Source: Phylloscopus collybita
Taxonomy: Eukaryota > Chordata > Aves > Passeriformes > Phylloscopidae
NCBI GenBank assembly: GCA_027886175.1
Contig: JAJNNQ010000130.1
Location: forward strand, 16,819,501-16,883,500
Direction: 5' to 3'
Length of the DNA: 64,000 bases
The notes under the pieces are model-generated. The model worked only from the letters and a program-made list of their open reading frames with translations, was not told where the DNA came from and made no database searches. Below, one piece after another: positions 11,979 through 26,800 of the stretch. Position 1 is the first letter of the stretch. Each line of letters begins with the position of its first letter. A program made the position numbers and the translations under genes.

Positions 11979-14900
11979 TGGAGACTTTGGTTTCCCATGG
12001 AAATGGGACAGCGTTCGTGTCTAATGATGTTTGCCTGCCACAAGGCTTCTGCCTATTAAAATTCCAATAAAATTCTATACCATTGAAGATGTCTCTCACG
12101 TGCAATCTACCACCAAATGGAAGTTTGTCTCCCCCTGTAGAGCAAAAGGCTTCCTACAAATTGACATCAAGAAGCCGGGGTGGAGACTTTGGTTTCCCAT
12201 GGCAAAGGGCCACGGTTCCTGTCTAATGCTGTCTGCCTGCCACTGGGCTTATGCCTACTAAAATTACATACAAATGAGGATATCTCCCAGATGCAATATG
12301 CCACCAGTTGGAAGTTTGTCTCGTCTTGTAGTGCCAGAGGCCTCCTAGAAAATGACATCAGGAACCTGGGGTGGAGACTTTGGTTTCCCATGGAAATGGG
12401 CCACTATTCATGTCTAATTCTGTCTGCCTGCCGCTGGGATTTTGCCTACTAAAATTCCTCTAAAATTCCATACAAATGCGAATATCTCCCAGGTGCAAAC
12501 TAACACCAGATGGAAGTTTCTCTGCCCTTATGTTTCCAAAGGCCTCCTACAAACTGCCATCAGAAACCTAGGGTGGAGACTTTGGTTTCCCATGGAAAAG
12601 GACCACCGTTCCTGTCTAATGCTGTCTGCCTGGCACTGTGGTTATGACTGCTGAAGTTCCATACAAATGAGGATATCTCCCAGATACAATACGCCACCAG
12701 ATGGAAGTTTGTCTGCTCTTGCAGTGCCAAAGGCCTCCTTTATACTGACATTCGGAACCTGGCGTGGAGACTTTGGTTTCCTATGGAAAAGGCCCACCGT
12801 TCATGTTTAATGATCTCTGTCTGCAACTGGGCTTCTGAGTACTAAAATACCACTAAAATTCCATACAAATAAGGACATCTACGAGGTGCGATCCACCACT
12901 AGATGGAGGTTTGTCTGCCCTTGTAGTGCCAAAGGCCTCCTACAAACTGACATCAGGAGCCTGGGTTGGAGACTTTGTTTTCCCATGGAAAAGGGCCACT
13001 GTTCGTGTCTAATGCTGTCTGCCTGCCACTGGGCTTCTATCTGCTGAAATTCCATACAAATGTGGATATCTTCCCGATGCAATCAACCACCAGACGGAAG
13101 TTTTTCTGCCCTTGTACTGTCAATGGCCTACTAAAACCTGACATCGGGAACGTGGTGTGGAGACTTTGGTTTCCCTAGGAAAAGGACCACCGTTCCTGTC
13201 TAATGCTGTCTGCCTGGCACTGTGGTTATGACTGCTGGAGGTCCATACAAATGAGGATATCTCCCAGGAGCAATCTACCACCAGGTGGAAGTTTGTCTAC
13301 CCTTGTACTGTCGAAGGCCTCCTAGTAACGGACATCAGGAACGTGGGGTGGAGACTTTGGTTTCCCATAAAAATGGGCCACCGTTCGTGTCTAAAGCTGT
13401 CTGCCTGCCACTGGGGATCTTCGTAATAAAATTCCAATAAAATTCCAGAGAAATGAGGATATCTCCCAGGTGCAATCTACCACCAGATGGAAGTTTTTCT
13501 GCCCTTGTAGTTCCAAACGCCTTCTACTAATTGACATCAGGAACGTGGGGTGGAGACTTTGTTTTCCCATGGAAATGGGCCACCGTTTGTGTCTAATGCT
13601 ATGTGACTGCCACTGGGATTATGCCTAGTAAAATCCCGTACAAATGAGGATATCTCCCAGATAGAGTCTACCACCAGATGAAAGTTTGTCTGCCCTTGTA
13701 ATGCCAAAGGCCTCCTACAAACTGACATCAGGATTCTGGAAAGGAGGCTTTGGTTTCCCATGGAAAAGGGGCACCCTTGTTGTTTAATGCTGTCTCCTTG
13801 CCACTGGGCTTATGACTACTGAAATTACATACAAATGAGGATATCTCCCTAACAAAATTTCCCACCAGATGGAAGTTTGTCTGCCCTTTTAATGCCAAAG
13901 GCCTACTAAAAACTGACATCAGGAGCCTGGTTGGAGACTTTGTATTCCCATGGAAAAGGGCCACCGTTCCTCTCTAATGCGGTCTGCCTGCCACTGGGCT
14001 TCTACCTGATGAAATTCCATAAAAATGAGGATATCTCAACGATGCAATCAACCACCAGACGGAAGTTTGTCTGCCCTTGTAGTGCCAAAGGCCTCCTAGA
14101 AACGGACATCAGGAATGAGGGGTGGAGACTTTGGTTTTCCATCAAATGGGCCATTTTTCTTGTCTAATGCCGTCTGCCTGCAACGGGGTTTCTTCCTACT
14201 AAAATTCCACTAAAACTCCATAAAAATGAGGATATCTCCCAGGTGCAATCTACAACCAGATGGAAGTTTCTCTGCCCTTATATTGGAAAACGTCTCCTAC
14301 AAAGTGACATCAGCAACATGGGGTGGAGATTTTGGTTTCCCATGGAAAAGGGCCACTGTTCGTGTGTAATGCTGTCTGCCAGATACTGGGCTTATGCCTA
14401 CTAAAATTCCACTAAAATTCCATACAAATGAGGATACCTCCCAGGTGCAATCTACCACCAGATGGAAGTTTGTCTGCCCTTATGTTTCCAAAGGCCTCCT
14501 ACAAACTGCCATCAGAAACCTAGGGTGGAGACTTTGGTTTCCCATGGAAAAGGGCCACCGTTCGTGTCTAATGCTGTCTGCCTGGCACCGTGGTTATGAC
14601 TGCTGCAGTTCCATACAAATGCTGATAAGTCCCAGGTGCAATCTACCACCAGGTGGAAGTTTGTCTGCCCTTGAAGTGCCAAAGGCCTCCTAAAAATTGA
14701 CATCAGGAACGTGCGGTGGAGACTTTGTTTTCCCATGGAAATGGGCCACACTTTTTGTCTAATGCTATGTGCCTGCCACTGGGCGTATGCCTAGTAAAAT
14801 TCCATAAAAATGAGGATATCTCCCAGATGGAGTCTACCACCAGTTGAAAGTTTGTCTGCCCTTGTAATGCAACGGCCTCCTACAAACTGACATCAGGAAC

Positions 14901-17900
14901 CTGGAGAGGACGCTTTGGTTTCCCATGGAAAAGGGCCACCCTTGGTGTTTAATGCTGTCTCCTTGCCACTGACTTATGACTACTGAAATTACATACAAAT
15001 GAGGATATCTCCCAGACGCAATATGCCACCAGATGGAAATTTGTCTGCTCTTGCAGTGCCAAAGGCCTCCTTCAAACTGACATTCGGAACCTCACCTGGA
15101 GACTTTGGTTTCCTATAGAAAAGGCCCACCATTCATGTTTAATGCTGTCTGTCTGCCATTGGGCTTCTGAGTACTAAAATACCACTAAAATTCCATAAAA
15201 ATGAGGATATCTCCCAGGTGCAATCTACCACCAGGTGGAAGTTTGTCAGCCCTTGCAGTGCCAAAAGCCTCCTAAAAACTGACATCAGGAACATAGGATG
15301 GATAATTTGTTTTTCCATGGAAAGGGGCCACTGTTCGTGTCTAATGCTGTCTGCCTGCCAGTGGGCAGAAGCCTACCAAAATTCCCTACAAATGAGGATA
15401 TCTCCCAAATGCAATTTCCCACCAGATGGAAGTTTGTCTGCCCTTTTTATGCCAAAGGCCTCCTACAAACTGACATCAGGAGCCTGGGTTGGAGACTTTG
15501 TTTTCCCATGGAAAAGGGCCACCGTTCGTGTCTAATGCTGTCTGCCTGCCACTGGGCTTTTACCTGCTGAAATTCCATACAAATGAGGATATCTCCCCGA
15601 TGCAATCAGCCACCAGACGGAAGTTTGTTTGCCCTTGTACTGCCAAAGGCCTCCTAAAACCTGACATCAGGAACGTGGCTTGGAGACTTTGGCTGCCCAT
15701 GGGAAAAGGGCCACCGTTCATGTCTAATGCTGTCTGCCTGCCACTGGGCTTCTACCTGCTGAAGTTCCATACAAATGAGGATATCTCCCCGATGCAATCA
15801 ACCACCAGACGGAAGTTTGTCTACCTTTGTAGTGTCAAAGGCCTCCTAGAAACGGACATCAGGAACGTGGGGTGGAGACTTTGGTTTCCCATAAAAATGG
15901 GCCATTTTTCGTGTCTAATGCTGTCTGCCTGCCACTGTGCTTCTTCCTACTAAAATTCCACTAAAACTCCATAGAAATGAGCATATCTCCCAGGTGCAAT
16001 CTACAACCAGATGGAAGTTTCTCTGCCCTTATATTGGAAAACGCCTCCTACAAAGTGACATCAGCAACATGGGGTGGAGATTTTGGTTTCCCATGGAAAA
16101 GGGCCACTGTTCGTGTCTAATGCTGTCTGCCTGCCACTGGAGTTATGCCTACTGAAATTCCTCACAAATGAGGATATTTCCCAGATGGAATCTCCCACCA
16201 GTTGGAAGTTTGTTTGCCCTTCTAGTGCCAAAGGCCTCCTAAAAACTGACATCAGGAACCTGGGGTGGAGACTTTGGTTTCTCATGGAAATGGGCCACCG
16301 TTCGTGTCTAATAATGTCTGCCTGCCATTGGGCTTCTACCTACGAAAATTCCACTGAAATTCCATACAAATGAAGACATCTCCCGGGTGCAGTCTACCGC
16401 CAGATATAAGTTTTTCTGCCCTTGTATTTCCAAAGGCCTTCTATAAACTGACATGAGGAGCCTGGAGTGGAGACTTTGGTTTCCCATGGATATGGGCCAG
16501 CGTTCGTGTGTAAAGCAGTCTGCCTGCTGCTGGATTTCTGCCTACTTTAATACCACTAAAATTCCATAAAAATGAGGATATCTCCCAGGTGCAATCTACC
16601 ACCAGATGGAAGTTTTTCTGCCCTTGTACTTCCAAAGGCCTCTTACAAACTAATATCAGGAACGTGGGGTAGAGACTTCGGTTTCCCATGGAAAAGGACC
16701 ACCGTTTGTGTCTAATGCTGTCTGCCTGCCACTGGGGTTATGCCTGCTGAAATTCCTCACAAATGAGGATATCTCCCGCACGGAATCTACCACCAGTTGG
16801 AAGTTTATCTGCCCTTGTAGTGCCAAAGGCCTCCTACAAACTGACATCAGGCACGTGAGATGGAGACTTTGGTTTCCCAAGGAAATGGACCACAGTTCGT
16901 GTCTAATGCTGTCTGCGAGACACTGGGCTTATGCCGACTAAAATTCCACTAAAATTCTATACAAATGAGGATGTCTCCCAGGTGCAATCTACCACCAGAT
17001 GGAAGTTTGTCTGCCCCTGTAGAGCCAAAGGCTTCCTACAAATTGACATCAAGAACCTGAGGCGGAGACTTTGGTTTCCCATGGAAAAGGGCCACCGTTC
17101 GCGTCTAATACTGTCTGCCTGCCACTGGGCTTATGGCTATTAAAATTACATACAAATGAGGATATCTCCTAGATGCAATATGCCACCAATTGGAACTTTG
17201 TCTCCTCCTGTAGTGCCAGAGGCCTCCTTGAAAATGACATGAGGAACCTGGGGTGGAGACTTTGGTTTCCCATGGAAATGAGCCACTATTCATGTCTAAT
17301 TCTGTCTACCTGCAGCTGGGATTCTGTCTACTAATATTCCACTAAAATTCCATACAAATGAGTATATCTCTTAGGTGCAATCTAACACCTGATGGAAGAT
17401 TCTCTGCCCTTGTGTTTCCAAAGGCCTCCTACAAACTGCCATCAGGAACCTGGGGTGGAGACTTTGCTTTCCCATGGAAAAGGACCACCGTTCCTGTCTA
17501 ATGCTGTCTGCCTGGCACTGTGGTGATGACTGCTGAAGTTCCATACAAATGAGGATATCTCCCAGGTGTAATCTACCACTGGGTGGAAGTTTTTCTGCCC
17601 CCGTAGTGCCAAAGGCCTCCTAAAAACTGACATCCCGAACGGGGGGTGGAGACTTTTGTTTCCCAAAGAAATGCCCACCGTTCGTGTCTAATGCTGTCTG
17701 GCAGCCACTGGCCTTATGCCTACTAAAATTCCACTAAAATTCTATAGAAATGAGGTTATCTCCCAGGTGCAATCTACCACCAGATGGAAGTTTGCCTGCC
17801 CTTGTATTTCCAAAGGCCTCCTACAAACTGACATCAGGAACGTGAGGTGGAGACTTTGGTTTCCCATGGAAAAGGTCCATTGTTCGTGTCTAATGCTGTC

Positions 17901-18038
17901 TGCCTGCCACTGGGCTTCTGCCATCTGAAATTCCATACAAATGAGGGTATCTCCTCAATGCAATCAACCACCAGACGGAACTTTGTCTGCCCTTGTAGTG
18001 CCAAAGGCCTCCTACAAACTGACATCAGGAACCTGGAG
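11979..18038 (+). repeat. HOR copy C, full 31-mer (6060 bp)
   Basis: Colinear with copy B at a constant offset of 6060 bp. The differences from B that I noticed by eye are few: C for T in m2's upstream AAGAAGC context near 12175, a changed base near 12691 and one near 12812, GCTGGAGG for GCTGAAGG near 13237, TGCAACGGGG for TGCCACGGGG near 14182, TATTGG for TGTTGG near 14282, and TCTTAGG for TCCCAGG near 17371. The last pair of changes removes one short reading frame present in other copies. Confidence 0.96.
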
Positions 18039-21000
18039 TGGAGACTTTGGTTTCCCATGGAAATGGGACAGCGTTTGTGTCTAATGATGTTTGCCTGCCA
18101 CAAGGCTTCTGCCTATTAAAATTCCAATAAAATTCTATACCATTGAAGATGTCTCTCACGTGCAATCTACCACCAAATGGAAGTTTGTCTCCCCCTGTAG
18201 AGCAAAAGGCTTCCTACAAATTGACATCAAGAAGCTGGGGTGGAGACTTTGGTTTCCCATGGCAAAGGGCCACGGTTCCTGTCTAATGCTGTCTGCCTGC
18301 CACTGGGCTTATGCCTACTAAAATTACATACAAATGAGGATATCTCCCAGGTGCAAACTAACACCAGATGGAAGTTTCTCTGCCCTTATGTTTCCAAAGG
18401 CCTCCTACAAACTGCCATCAAAAACCTAGGGTGGAGACTTTGGTTTCCCATGGAAAAGGACCACCGTTCCTGTCTAATGCTGTCTGCCTGGCACTGTGGT
18501 TATGACTGCTGAAGTTCCATACAAATGAGGATATCTCCCAGATGCAATATGCCACCAGATGGAAGTTTGTCTGCTCTTGCAGTGCCAAAGGCCTCCTTTA
18601 TACTGACATTCGGAACCTGGCGTGGAGACTTTGGTTTCCTATGGAAAAGGCCCACCGTTCATGTTTAATGCTCTCTGTCTGCAACTGGGCTTCTGAGTAC
18701 TAAAATACCACTAAAATTCCATACAAATAAGGACATCTACGAGGTGCGATCCACCACTAGATGGAGGTTTGTCTGCCCTTGTAGTGCCAAAGGCCTCCTA
18801 CAAACTGACATCAGGAGCCTGGGTTGGAGACTTTGTTTTCCGATGGAAAAGGGCCACTGTTCGTGTCTAATGCTGTCTGCCTGCCACTGGGCTTCTATCT
18901 GCTGAAATTCCATACAAATGTGGATATCTTCCCGATGCAATCAACCACCAGACGGAAGTTTTTCTGCCCTTGTACTGTCAATGGCCTACTAAAACCTGAC
19001 ATCGGGAACGTGGTGTGGAGACTTTGGTTTCCCTAGGAAAAGGACCACCGTTCCTGTCTAATGCTGTCTGCCTGGCACTGTGGTTATGACTGCTGAAGGT
19101 CCATACAAATGAGGATATCTCCCAGGAGCAATCTACCACCAGGTGGAAGTTTGTCTACCCTTGTACTGTCGAAGGCCTCCTAGTAACGGACATCAGGAAC
19201 GTGGGGTGGAGACTTTGGTTTCCCATAAAAATGGGCCACCGTTCGTGTCTAAAGCTGTCTGCCTGCCACTGGGGATCTTCGTAATAAAATTCCAATAAAA
19301 TTCCAGAGAAATGAGGATATCTCCCAGGTGCAATCTACCACCAGATGGAAGTTTTTCTGCCCTTGTAGTTCCAAACGCCTTCTACTAATTGACATCAGGA
19401 ACGTGGGGTGGAGACTTTGTTTTCCCATGGAAATGGGCCACCGTTTGTGTCTAATGCTATGTGACTGCCACTGGGATTATGCCTAGTAAAATCCCGTACA
19501 AATGAGGATATCTCCCAGACAGAGTCTACCACCAGATGAAAGTTTGTCTGCCCTTGTAATGCCAAAGGCCTCCTACAAACTGACATCAGGATTCTGGAAA
19601 GGAGGCTTTGGTTTCCCATGGAAAAGGGGCACCCTTGTTGTTTAATGCTGTCTCCTTGCCACTGGGCTTATGACTACTGAAATTACATACAAATGAGGAT
19701 ATCTCCCTAACAAAATTTCCCACCAGATGGAAGTTTGTCTGCCCTTTTAATGCCAAAGGCCTACTAAAAACTGACATCAGGAGCCTGGTTGGAGACTTTG
19801 TATTCCCATGGAAAAGGGCCACCGTTCCTCTCTAATGCGGTCTGCCTGCCACTGGGCTTCTACCTGATGAAATTCCATAAAAATGAGGATATCTCAACGA
19901 TGCAATCAACCACCAGACGGAAGTTTGTCTGCCCTTGTAGTGCCAAAGGCCTCCTAGAAACGGACATCAGGAATGAGGGGTGGAGACTTTGGTTTTCCAT
20001 CAAATGGGCCATTTTTCTTGTCTAATGCCGTCTGCCTGCCACGGGGTTTCTTCCTACTAAAATTCCACTAAAACTCCATAAAAATGAGGATATCTCCCAG
20101 GTGCAATCTACAACCAGATGGAAGTTTCTCTGCCCTTATATTGGAAAACGTCTCCTACAAAGTGACATCAGCAACATGGGGTGGAGATTTTGGTTTCCCA
20201 TGGAAAAGGGCCACTGTTCGTGTGTAATGCTGTCTGCCAGATACTGGGCTTATGCCTACTAAAATTCCACTAAAATTCCATACAAATGAGGATACCTCCC
20301 AGGTGCAATCTACCACCAGATGGAAGTTTGTCTGCCCTTATGTTTCCAAAGGCCTCCTACAAACTGCCATCAGAAACCTAGGGTGGAGACTTTGGTTTCC
20401 CATGGAAAAGGGCCACCGTTCGTGTCTAATGCTGTCTGCCTGGCACCGTGGTTATGACTGCTGCAGTTCCATACAAATGCTGATAAGTCCCAGGTGCAAT
20501 CTACCACCAGGTGGAAGTTTGTCTGCCCTTGAAGTGCCAAAGGCCTCCTAAAAATTGACATCAGGAACGTGCGGTGGAGACTTTGTTTTCCCATGGAAAT
20601 GGGCCACACTTTTTGTCTAATGCTATGTGCCTGCCACTGGGCGTATGCCTAGTAAAATTCCATAAAAATGAGGATATCTCCCAGATGGAGTCTACCACCA
20701 GTTGAAAGTTTGTCTGCCCTTGTAATGCAACGGCCTCCTACAAACTGACATCAGGAACCTGGAGAGGACGCTTTGGTTTCCCATGGAAAAGGGCCACCCT
20801 TGGTGTTTAATGCTGTCTCCTTGCCACTGACTTATGACTACTGAAATTACATACAAATGAGGATATCTCCCAGACGCAATATGCCACCAGATGGAAATTT
20901 GTCTGCTCTTGCAGTGCCAAAGGCCTCCTTCAAACTGACATTCGGAACCTCACCTGGAGACTTTGGTTTCCTATAGAAAAGGCCCACCATTCATGTTTAA

Positions 21001-23895
21001 TGCTGTCTGTCTGCCATTGGGCTTCTGAGTACTAAAATACCACTAAAATTCCATAAAAATGAGGATATCTCCCAGGTGCAATCTACCACCAGGTGGAAGT
21101 TTGTCAGCCCTTGCAGTGCCAAAAGCCTCCTAAAAACTGACATCAGGAACATAGGATGGATAATTTGTTTTTCCATGGAAAGGGGCCACTGTTCGTGTCT
21201 AATGCTGTCTGCCTGCCAGTGGGCAGAAGCCTACCAAAATTCCCTACAAATGAGGATATCTCCCAAATGCAATTTCCCACCAGATGGAAGTTTGTCTGCC
21301 CTTTTTATGCCAAAGGCCTCCTACAAACTGACATCAGGAGCCTGGGTTGGAGACTTTGTTTTCCCATGGAAAAGGGCCACCGTTCGTGTCTAATGCTGTC
21401 TGCCTGCCACTGGGCTTTTACCTGCTGAAATTCCATACAAATGAGGATATCTCCCCGATGCAATCAGCCACCAGACGGAAGTTTGTTTGCCCTTGTACTG
21501 CCAAAGGCCTCCTAAAACCTGACATCAGGAACGTGGCTTGGAGACTTTGGCTGCCCATGGGAAAAGGGCCACCGTTCATGTCTAATGCTGTCTGCCTGCC
21601 ACTGGGCTTCTACCTGCTGAAGTTCCATACAAATGAGGATATCTCCCCGATGCAATCAACCACCAGACGGAAGTTTGTCTACCTTTGTAGTGTCAAAGGC
21701 CTCCTAGAAACGGACATCAGGAACGTGGGGTGGAGACTTTGGTTTCCCATAAAAATGGGCCATTTTTCGTGTCTAATGCTGTCTGCCTGCCACTGTGCTT
21801 CTTCCTACTAAAATTCCACTAAAACTCCATAGAAATGAGCATATCTCCCAGGTGCAATCTAACACCAGATGGAAGTTTCTCTGCCCTTATATTGGAAAAC
21901 GCCTCCTACAAAGTGACATCAGCAACATGGGGTGGAGATTTTGGTTTCCCATGGAAAAGGGCCACTGTTCGTGTCTAATGCTGTCTGCCTGCCACTGGAG
22001 TTATGCCTACTGAAATTCCTCACAAATGAGGATATTTCCCAGATGGAATCTCCCACCAGTTGGAAGTTTGTTTGCCCTTCTAGTGCCAAAGGCCTCCTAA
22101 AAACTGACATCAGGAACCTGGGGTGGAGACTTTGGTTTCTCATGGAAATGGGCCACCGTTCGTGTCTAATAATGTCTGCCTGCCATTGGGCTTCTACCTA
22201 CGAAAATTCCACTGAAATTCCATACAAATGAAGACATCTCCCGGGTGCAGTCTACCGCCAGATATAAGTTTTTCTGCCCTTGTATTTCCAAAGGCCTTCT
22301 ATAAACTGACATGAGGAGCCTGGAGTGGAGACTTTGGTTTCCCATGGATATGGGCCAGCGTTCGTGTGTAAAGCAGTCTGCCTGCTGCTGGATTTCTGCC
22401 TACTTTAATACCACTAAAATTCCATAAAAATGAGGATATCTCCCAGGTGCAATCTACCACCAGATGGAAGTTTTTCTGCCCTTGTACTTCCAAAGGCCTC
22501 TTACAAACTAATATCAGGAACGTGGGGTAGAGACTTCGGTTTCCCATGGAAAAGGACCACCGTTTGTGTCTAATGCTGTCTGCCTGCCACTGGGGTTATG
22601 CCTGCTGAAATTCCTCACAAATGAGGATATCTCCCGCACGGAATCTACCACCAGTTGGAAGTTTATCTGCCCTTGTAGTGCCAAAGGCCTCCTACAAACT
22701 GACATCAGGCACGTGAGATGGAGACTTTGGTTTCCCAAGGAAATGGACCACAGTTCGTGTCTAATGCTGTCTGCGAGACACTGGGCTTATGCCGACTAAA
22801 ATTCCACTAAAATTCTATACAAATGAGGATGTCTCCCAGGTGCAATCTACCACCAGATGGAAGTTTGTCTGCCCCTGTAGAGCCAAAGGCTTCCTACAAA
22901 TTGACATCAAGAACCTGAGGCGGAGACTTTGGTTTCCCATGGAAAAGGGCCACCGTTCGCGTCTAATACTGTCTGGCTGCCACTGGGCTTATGGCTATTA
23001 AAATTACATACAAATGAGGATATCTCCTAGATGCAATATGCCACCAATTGGAACTTTGTCTCCTCCTGTAGTGCCAGAGGCCTCCTTGAAAATGACATGA
23101 GGAACCTGGGGTGGAGACTTTGGTTTCCCATGGAAATGAGCCACTATTCATGTCTAATTCTGTCTACCTGCAGCTGGGATTCTGTCTACTAATATTCCAC
23201 TAAAATTCCATACAAATGAGTATATCTCCCAGGTGCAATCTAACACCTGATGGAAGATTCTCTGCCCTTGTGTTTCCAAAGGCCTCCTACAAACTGCCAT
23301 CAGGAACCTGGGGTGGAGACTTTGCTTTCCCATGGAAAAGGACCACCGTTCCTGTCTAATGCTGTCTGCCTGGCACTGTGGTGATGACTGCTGAAGTTCC
23401 ATACAAATGAGGATATCTCCCAGGTGTAATCTACCACTGGGTGGAAGTTTTTCTGCCCCCGTAGTGCCAAAGGCCTCCTAAAAACTGACATCCCGAACGG
23501 GGGGTGGAGACTTTGTTTCCCAAAGAAATGCCCACCGTTCGTGTCTAATGCTGTCTGGCAGCCACTGGCCTTATGCCTACTAAAATTCCACTAAAATTCT
23601 ATAGAAATGAGGTTATCTCCCAGGTGCAATCTACCACCAGATGGAAGTTTGCCTGCCCTTGTATTTCCAAAGGCCTCCTACAAACTGACATCAGGAACGT
23701 GAGGTGGAGACTTTGGTTTCCCATGGAAAAGGTCCATTGTTCGTGTCTAATGCTGTCTGCCTGCCACTGGGCTTCTGCCATCTGAAATTCCATACAAATG
23801 AGGATATCTCCTCAATGCAATCAACCACCAGACGGAACTTTGTCTGCCCTTGTAGTGCCAAAGGCCTCCTACAAACTGACATCAGGAACCTGGAG
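18039..23895 (+). repeat. HOR copy D (30 monomers, 5857 bp)
   Basis: Lacks 202 bp because m2 and m3 are fused at 18241-18431, exactly as in copy A. It also has a 1-bp deletion in m29/m30 near 23510 (GACTTTGTTTCC where other copies have GACTTTTGTTTCC). Together these explain 5857 against 6060 bp. Confidence 0.95.
18241..18431 (+). other. m2/m3 hybrid monomer (deletion junction, copy D)
   Basis: Same junction as in copy A, and the same linked variant CATCAAAAACCTA shortly downstream (other copies have CATCAGAAACCTA). A common origin of the two deletions is therefore more likely than two independent events. Confidence 0.92.
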
Positions 23896-26800
23896 TGGAG
23901 ACTTTGGTTTCCCATGGAAATGGGACAGCGTTCGTGTCTAATGATGTTTGCCTGCCACAAGGCTTCTGCCTATTAAAATTCCAATAAAATTCTATACCAT
24001 TGAAGATGTCTCTCACGTGCAATCTACCACCAAATGGAAGTTTGTCTCCCCCTGTAGAGCAAAAGGCTTCCTACAAATTGACATCAAGAAGCTGGGGTGG
24101 AGACTTTGGTTTCCCATGGCAAAGGGCCACGGTTCCTGTCTAATGCTGTCTGCCTGCCACTGGGCTTATGCCTACTAAAATTACATACAAATGAGGATAT
24201 CTCCCAGATGCAATATGCCACCAGTTGGAAGTTTGTCTCGTCTTGTAGTGCCAGAGGCCTCCTAGAAAATGACATCAGGAACCTGGGGTGGAGACTTTGG
24301 TTTCCCATGGAAATGGGCCACTATTCATGTCTAATTCTGTCTGCCTGCCGCTGGGATTTTGCCTACTAAAATTCCTCTAAAATTCCATACAAATGCGAAT
24401 ATCTCCCAGGTGCAAACTAACACCAGATGGAAGTTTCTCTGCCCTTATGTTTCCAAAGGCCTCCTACAAACTGCCATCAGAAACCTAGGGTGGAGACTTT
24501 GGTTTCCCATGGAAAAGGACCACCGTTCCTGTCTAATGCTGTCTGCCTGGCACTGTGGTTATGACTGCTGAAGTTCCATACAAATGAGGATATCTCCCAG
24601 ATACAATATGCCACCAGATGGAAGTTTGTCTGCTCTTGCAGTGCCAAAGGCCTCCTTTATACTGACATTCGGAACCTGGCGTGGAGACTTTGGTTTCCTA
24701 TGGAAAAGGCCCACCGTTCATGTTTAATGCTCTCTGTCTGCAACTGGGCTTCTGAGTACTAAAATACCACTAAAATCCCATACAAATAAGGACATCTACG
24801 AGGTGCGATCCACCACTAGATGGAGGTTTGTCTGCCCTTGTAGTGCCAAAGGCCTCCTACAAACTGACATCAGGAGCCTGGGTTGGAGACTTTGTTTTCC
24901 CATGGAAAAGGGCCACTGTTCGTGTCTAATGCTGTCTGCCTGCCACTGGGCTTCTATCTGCTGAAATTCCATACAAATGTGGATATCTTCCCGATGCAAT
25001 CAACCACCAGACGGAAGTTTTTCTGCCCTTGTACTGTCAATGGCCTACTAAAACCTGACATCGGGAACGTGGTGTGGAGACTTTGGTTTCCCTAGGAAAA
25101 GGACCACCGTTCCTGTCTAATGCTGTCTGCCTGGCACTGTGGTTATGACTGCTGAAGGTCCATACAAATGAGGATATCTCCCAGGAGCAATCTACCACCA
25201 GGTGGAAGTTTGTCTACCCTTGTACTGCCGAAGGCCTCCTAGTAACGGACATCAGGAACGTGGGGTGGAGACTTTGGTTTCCCATAAAAATGGGCCACCG
25301 TTCGTGTCTAAAGCTGTCTGCCTGCCACTGGGGATCTTCGTAATAAAATTCCAATAAAATTCCAGAGAAATGAGGATATCTCCCAGGTGCAATCTACCAC
25401 CAGATGGAAGTTTTTCTGCCCTTGTAGTTCCAAACGCCTTCTACAAATTGACATCAGGAACGTGGGGTGGAGACTTTGTTTTCCCATGGAAATGGGCCAC
25501 CGTTTGTGTCTAATGCTATGTGACTGCCACTGGGATTATGCCTAGTAAAATCCCGTACAAATGAGGATATCTCCCAGATAGAGTCTACCACCAGATGAAA
25601 GTTTGTCTGCCCTTGTAATGCCAAAGGCCTCCTACAAACTGACATCAGGATTCTGGAAAGGAGGCTTTGGTTTCCCATGGAAAAGGGGCACCCTTGTTGT
25701 TTAATGCTGTCTCCTTGCCACTGGGCTTATGACTACTGAAATTACATACAAATGAGGATATCTCCCTAACAAAATTTCCCACCAGATGGAAGTTTGTCTG
25801 CCCTTTTAATGCCAAAGGCCTACTAAAAACTGACATCAGGAGCCTGGTTGGAGACTTTGTTTTCCCATGGAAAAGGGCCACCGTTCCTCTCTAATGCTGT
25901 CTGCCTGCCAATGGGCTTCTACCTGATGAAATTCCATAATAATGAGGATATCTCAACGATGCAATCAACCACCAGACGGAAGTTTGTCTGCCCTTGTAGT
26001 GCCAAAGGCCTCCTAGAAACGGACATCAGGAACGAGGGGTGGAGACTTTGGTTTTCCATCAAATGGGCCATTTTTCTTGTCTAATGCTGTCTGCCTGACA
26101 CGGGGTTTCTTCCTACTAAAATTCCACTAAAACTCCATAAAAATGAGGATATCTCCCAGGTGCAATCTACAACCAGATGGAAGTTTCTCTGCCCTTATAT
26201 TGGAAAACGTCTCCTACAAAGTGACATCAGCAACATGGGGTGGAGATTTTGGTTTCCCATGGAAAAGGGCCACTGTTCGTGTGTAATGCTGTCTGCCAGA
26301 TACTGGGCTTATGCCTACTAAAATTCCACTAAAATTCCATAAAAATGAGGATATCTCCCAGGTGCAATCTACCACCAGGTGGAAGTTTGTCAGCCCTTGC
26401 AGTGCCAAAAGCCTCCTAAAAACTGACATCAGGAACATAGGATGGATAATTTGTTTTTCCATGGAAAGGGGCCACTGTTCGTGTCTAATGCTGTCTGCCT
26501 GCCAGTGGGCAGAAGCCTACCAAAATTCCCTAAAATGAGGATATCTCCCAAATGCAATTTCCCACCAGATGGAAGTTTGTCTGCCCTTTTTATGCCAAAG
26601 GCCTCCTACAAACTGACATCAGGAGCCTGGGTTGGAGACTTTGTTTTCCCATGGAAAAGGGCCACCGTTCGTGTCTAATGCTGTCTGCCTGCCACTGGGC
26701 TTTTACCTGCTGAAATTCCATACAAATGAGGATATCTCCCCGATGCAATCAGCCACCAGACGGAAGTTTGTTTGCCCTTGTACTGCCAAAGGCCTCCTAA

